Part shown: one piece after another, positions 7,761 to 9,225 of the stretch | Numbering within the stretch: the stretch's first letter is position 1 | How the letters are laid out: the number at the start of each line of letters is the position of its first letter | Source of the DNA: CAZQGE01 sp964592815 | Lineage (GTDB): Bacteria > Bacillota > Clostridia > Christensenellales > CAG-917 | Assembly: GCA_964592815.1 (NCBI GenBank) | Contig: CAZQGE010000053.1 | Location: forward strand, 1-9,225 | Length of the DNA: 9,225 nucleotides | Direction: 5' to 3' | Translations under genes and position numbers: made by a program | Notes under the pieces: model-generated | Databases searched by the model: none | Told to the model about the DNA's origin: nothing | Seen by the model: only the letters and a program-made list of their open reading frames with translations

Positions 7761-8777
7761 TTTGAATTGATTAAGAAATCTAACATCGTTTTCATAGAAA
7801 AGTTTAATGTTAGGGATTCCGTATTTTATCATAGCAATACGCTCAATGCCGAAACCGAAAGCAAAACCGCTATATTCTTTTGAATCAATGCCACAGTTTT
7901 CTAAAACTTGCGGATTTATTACGCCTGCACCGAGAATTTCAACCCAACCAGTACCCTTGCAAACTCTACAACCTTTTCCGTGACACATAGCGCAAGTTAC
8001 GTCAACCTCAACTGACGGTTCAGTAAACGGAAAATATGACGGACGCAAACGTATTTTTGTATCTGCCGAAAAAACTCTTTTTGCAAACTCACTCAAACAG
8101 CCTTCCAAATCACAAAGCGTGATATGTTTATCAACTGCCAGTCCCTCAATTTGGTTAAAAATTGGGCTATGCGACGCATCGTCGTCCGAACGATAAACCT
8201 TACCAGGAATAACAACCCTTATTGGCGGTTTAGTTGTAGTCATAATGCGCGCTTGCATAGGAGAAGTGTGTGTACGCAACACATAATTTTCATTTACATA
8301 AAACGTATCTTGCATATCTCTTGCGGGATGGTCCTTCGGTATGTTAAGTAGCTGAAAATTATAAATATCCGACTCAATTTCTGGACCTTCCGCTACAGAA
8401 AAGCCCATACTGTTGAAAATTTCTATAATTTCATTTTTAGTTTTTGTAATCGGGTGCAATGTTCCAATTTTTGAAACATTGCCAGGAAGTGTGATGTCAA
8501 CTGTTTCGGCTTTAATACGTTCCTGCTTTTCCTTTTCAGCAATAAACTTTGTCGCTTCATCTAGTTTTTCTTCAATGGCTGTTCTTACGTCATTAAACAT
8601 TTTGCCAAAAACAGGTCTGTCTTCTTTAGAAACATTCCCAAGACTTTTCATAAGTGACGTAATCTCACCACTTTTGCCAAGATATTTTACACGAATATCA
8701 TTTAATTCGGTTGAATTTTGCGCGTTTGAAACAGCTTCCAGCGCAGAATTTCTAATGTCTTCGATTTTTTCTTTCAT
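7758..8777 (-). CDS. pheS: Phenylalanyl-tRNA synthetase alpha subunit
   Basis: PheS is the catalytic subunit of the cytosolic alpha2-beta2 class II enzyme that joins phenylalanine to tRNA-Phe. From the chosen start the protein has 339 residues, the usual bacterial length. Residues 1-90 form the helical, probably coiled-coil, N-terminal arm that contacts tRNA. The catalytic core follows: GPEIESD (131-137), HPARDMQDTFYV (150-161), RTHTSPMQAR (168-177), the motif 2 region GKVYRSDDDASHSPIFNQIE (192-211), FPFTEPSVEV (249-258), and motif 3 GFGIERIAM (308-316). The GFAFG segment (304-308) keeps the small alanine that shapes the amino-acid pocket in known PheS. A CxxC-x4-CxxC cluster (Cys 262, 265, 270, 273) matches the form common in Gram-positive PheS. 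It is the first gene of the operon. Its TAG stop lies within the Shine-Dalgarno of pheT, which suggests coupled translation of the two subunits. Confidence 0.97.
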   Translation of the reverse strand: MKEKIEDIRNSALEAVSNAQNSTELNDIRVKYLGKSGEITSLMKSLGNVSKEDRPVFGKMFNDVRTAIEEKLDEATKFIAEKEKQERIKAETVDITLPGNVSKIGTLHPITKTKNEIIEIFNSMGFSVAEGPEIESDIYNFQLLNIPKDHPARDMQDTFYVNENYVLRTHTSPMQARIMTTTKPPIRVVIPGKVYRSDDDASHSPIFNQIEGLAVDKHITLCDLEGCLSEFAKRVFSADTKIRLRPSYFPFTEPSVEVDVTCAMCHGKGCRVCKGTGWVEILGAGVINPQVLENCGIDSKEYSGFAFGFGIERIAMIKYGIPNIKLFYENDVRFLNQFK

Positions 8778-8780
8778 CTT

Positions 8781-8787
8781 ATCTCCT
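8781..8787 (-). promoter_or_regulatory. Ribosome binding site that sets the pheS start
   Basis: The minus strand reads AGGAGAT-AAG-ATG, a near-consensus Shine-Dalgarno at the right distance from the ATG at 8777. This decides for the internal start over an in-frame ATG 20 codons upstream (8835-8837). That upstream codon has no Shine-Dalgarno and overlaps the promoter -10 region, upstream of the expected transcript start. Confidence 0.85.
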
Positions 8788-8794
8788 GATTGAT

Positions 8795-8814
8795 TTGCAC
8801 GCGCGTATGCGCAA
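8795..8814 (-). repeat. Imperfect inverted repeat in the pheS leader
   Basis: In the predicted 5' leader of pheS, TTGCGC and GTGCAA can pair over 6 bp with one G-U wobble around an 8-nt GC-rich loop. Alternative pairings of the GCGC units are also possible. The element is unusually GC-rich for this AT-rich region and lies just 5' of the Shine-Dalgarno sequence. It could be an mRNA structure that affects translation start or stability, or an operator-like site. No known regulator or riboswitch class is recognised. Confidence 0.35.
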
Positions 8815-8827
8815 TAATATAAGTTAT

Positions 8828-8856
8828 AATATACCAATTAGCACGAAAATAGTCAA
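8828..8856 (-). promoter_or_regulatory. Sigma-A-type promoter of the pheS operon, extended -10
   Basis: On the minus strand there is a -35 box TTGACT (8856-8851), a 17-bp spacer, and a -10 box TATATT (8833-8828). A TG dinucleotide one base upstream of the -10 (TGG-TATATT) makes it an extended -10 promoter. The match to the vegetative consensus and the ideal spacing make this the best promoter in the window. Transcription should begin near 8821, which leaves a leader of only about 44 nt before the pheS ATG. That is too short for a T-box leader, and no T-box core sequence was seen between this promoter and the right edge. Confidence 0.85.
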
Positions 8857-8921
8857 CAAATAAGCCTAAACAAATAAAAATATGGCAAAGTCATTTAGAG
8901 TAACCTACTTTTGAAAACAAT

Positions 8922-8950
8922 AAAAAAAGTCAAGTTTAATCTCGACTTTT
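8922..8950 (-). terminator. Intrinsic terminator between the unknown upstream gene and the pheS operon
   Basis: Read on the minus strand, the arm AAAAGTCGAG (8950-8941) pairs with CTTGACTTTT (8934-8925) over 10 bp with one G-U wobble. The loop is ATTAAA, and a run of seven T starts in the distal arm and continues to 8922. This is the classic Rho-independent layout for minus-strand transcripts, so it would end the gene stopping at 9029. The plus-strand side has only four T, so plus-direction termination would be weaker. Confidence 0.8.
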
Positions 8951-9028
8951 CCACTTATTTATATGTTATTTATTTATGCGCAATATCTGCGTGTTAGTTA
9001 GATAAATATAAAAAACTGCTAAAGTTTT

Positions 9029-9225
9029 CTAGGTCGTTTTAATCTTAAAAGCAATCGTGATATTTGACGGAACAGGTGGCAATACGACTTGATTTATTCC
9101 ATAAAGGCATACGTCATTTAACTTGATATAATTTTCCTCATCATTTTTTATGCTTACCTTGTGACATACATCTTCATTCATCAAATCAAAGTTTATATTA
9201 TCAATAGATTTTGAAAATATTGGGT
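9029..9225 (-). CDS. C-terminal fragment of an unrecognised protein (5' end outside the window)
   Basis: This minus-strand frame is open from the right edge of the window to a TAG stop at 9029-9031 and gives 64 residues. The visible tail is mixed polar and hydrophobic. It contains VSIKNDEENYIKLND, then LYGINQVVLPPVPSNIT, and ends AFKIKTT. There is no membrane helix and I recognise no motif. It resembles the beta-rich end of a soluble protein or a small accessory domain, but no function can be assigned. Two things support it as a real gene: the frame runs uninterrupted to the window edge, and a good intrinsic terminator follows about 80 nt past the stop in the same orientation. It is separated from pheS by that terminator and by the pheS promoter, so it is probably a different transcription unit. 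Confidence 0.55.
   Translation of the reverse strand, partial: PIFSKSIDNINFDLMNEDVCHKVSIKNDEENYIKLNDVCLYGINQVVLPPVPSNITIAFKIKTT

Noticed and set aside
8778..8837. A 20-residue N-terminal extension of PheS starting at the ATG at 8837
   Set aside because: The extension overlaps the promoter -10 box and starts upstream of the expected transcript start. It has no Shine-Dalgarno and does not fit PheS length, whereas the ATG at 8777 has AGGAGAT in front of it.
8857..9028. A T-box or amino-acid attenuator controlling pheS
   Set aside because: No T-box core sequence is present. The only terminator-like hairpin (8922-8950) lies upstream of the promoter and belongs to the preceding gene.
1..9225. CRISPR array, insertion sequence, tRNA or rRNA gene, or defence system
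   Set aside because: No repeated spacer-repeat pattern, transposase motifs, terminal inverted repeats, tRNA cloverleaf or rRNA-like sequence was recognised. The window is a housekeeping operon.

Overview
The window is an AT-rich stretch (roughly one third G+C by eye) of a bacterial chromosome, most likely from a low-GC Firmicute of the clostridial type. The evidence is the pheS-pheT-mutS2 neighbourhood, a Bacillus-type ThiI without a rhodanese domain encoded beside its own cysteine desulfurase, and Shine-Dalgarno sequences of the AGGAGG type. A run of 10 N at 2970-2979 points to a draft, possibly metagenome-derived, assembly. All recognisable genes lie on the minus strand, so the text below reads from right to left.

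Right edge: 9029-9225 holds the last 64 codons of an unrecognised gene, followed by a good intrinsic terminator at 8922-8950. A strong sigma-A-type promoter with an extended -10 element (8828-8856) then starts a compact operon: pheS (7758-8777), pheT (5359-7746), mutS2 (3310-5358), a small two-helix membrane protein interrupted by the assembly gap (2803-3297), a NifS/IscS-like cysteine desulfurase (1610-2749) and thiI (324-1517). A perfect 12-bp hairpin at 240-268 probably ends the transcript. The first four genes are very tightly packed: the pheS stop lies inside the pheT Shine-Dalgarno, the pheT stop touches the mutS2 start, and 12 nt separate mutS2 from the membrane protein. The last two genes follow gaps of 53 and 92 nt. 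The left 239 bases hold no convincing gene.

The operon is mostly about translation. PheS and PheT together form phenylalanyl-tRNA synthetase. The desulfurase and ThiI form a sulfur relay that makes 4-thiouridine at position 8 of tRNA. MutS2 is a MutS-family ATPase implicated in recombination control and, in Bacillus, in rescue of collided ribosomes.

I see no exotic system here. The points worth a second look are the MutS2 that ends without the usual Smr nuclease domain, the complete absence of the tetranucleotide GATC on reading through the window, the short non-T-box leader of pheS with an inverted repeat next to the ribosome binding site, and the uncharacterised membrane protein inside the operon.
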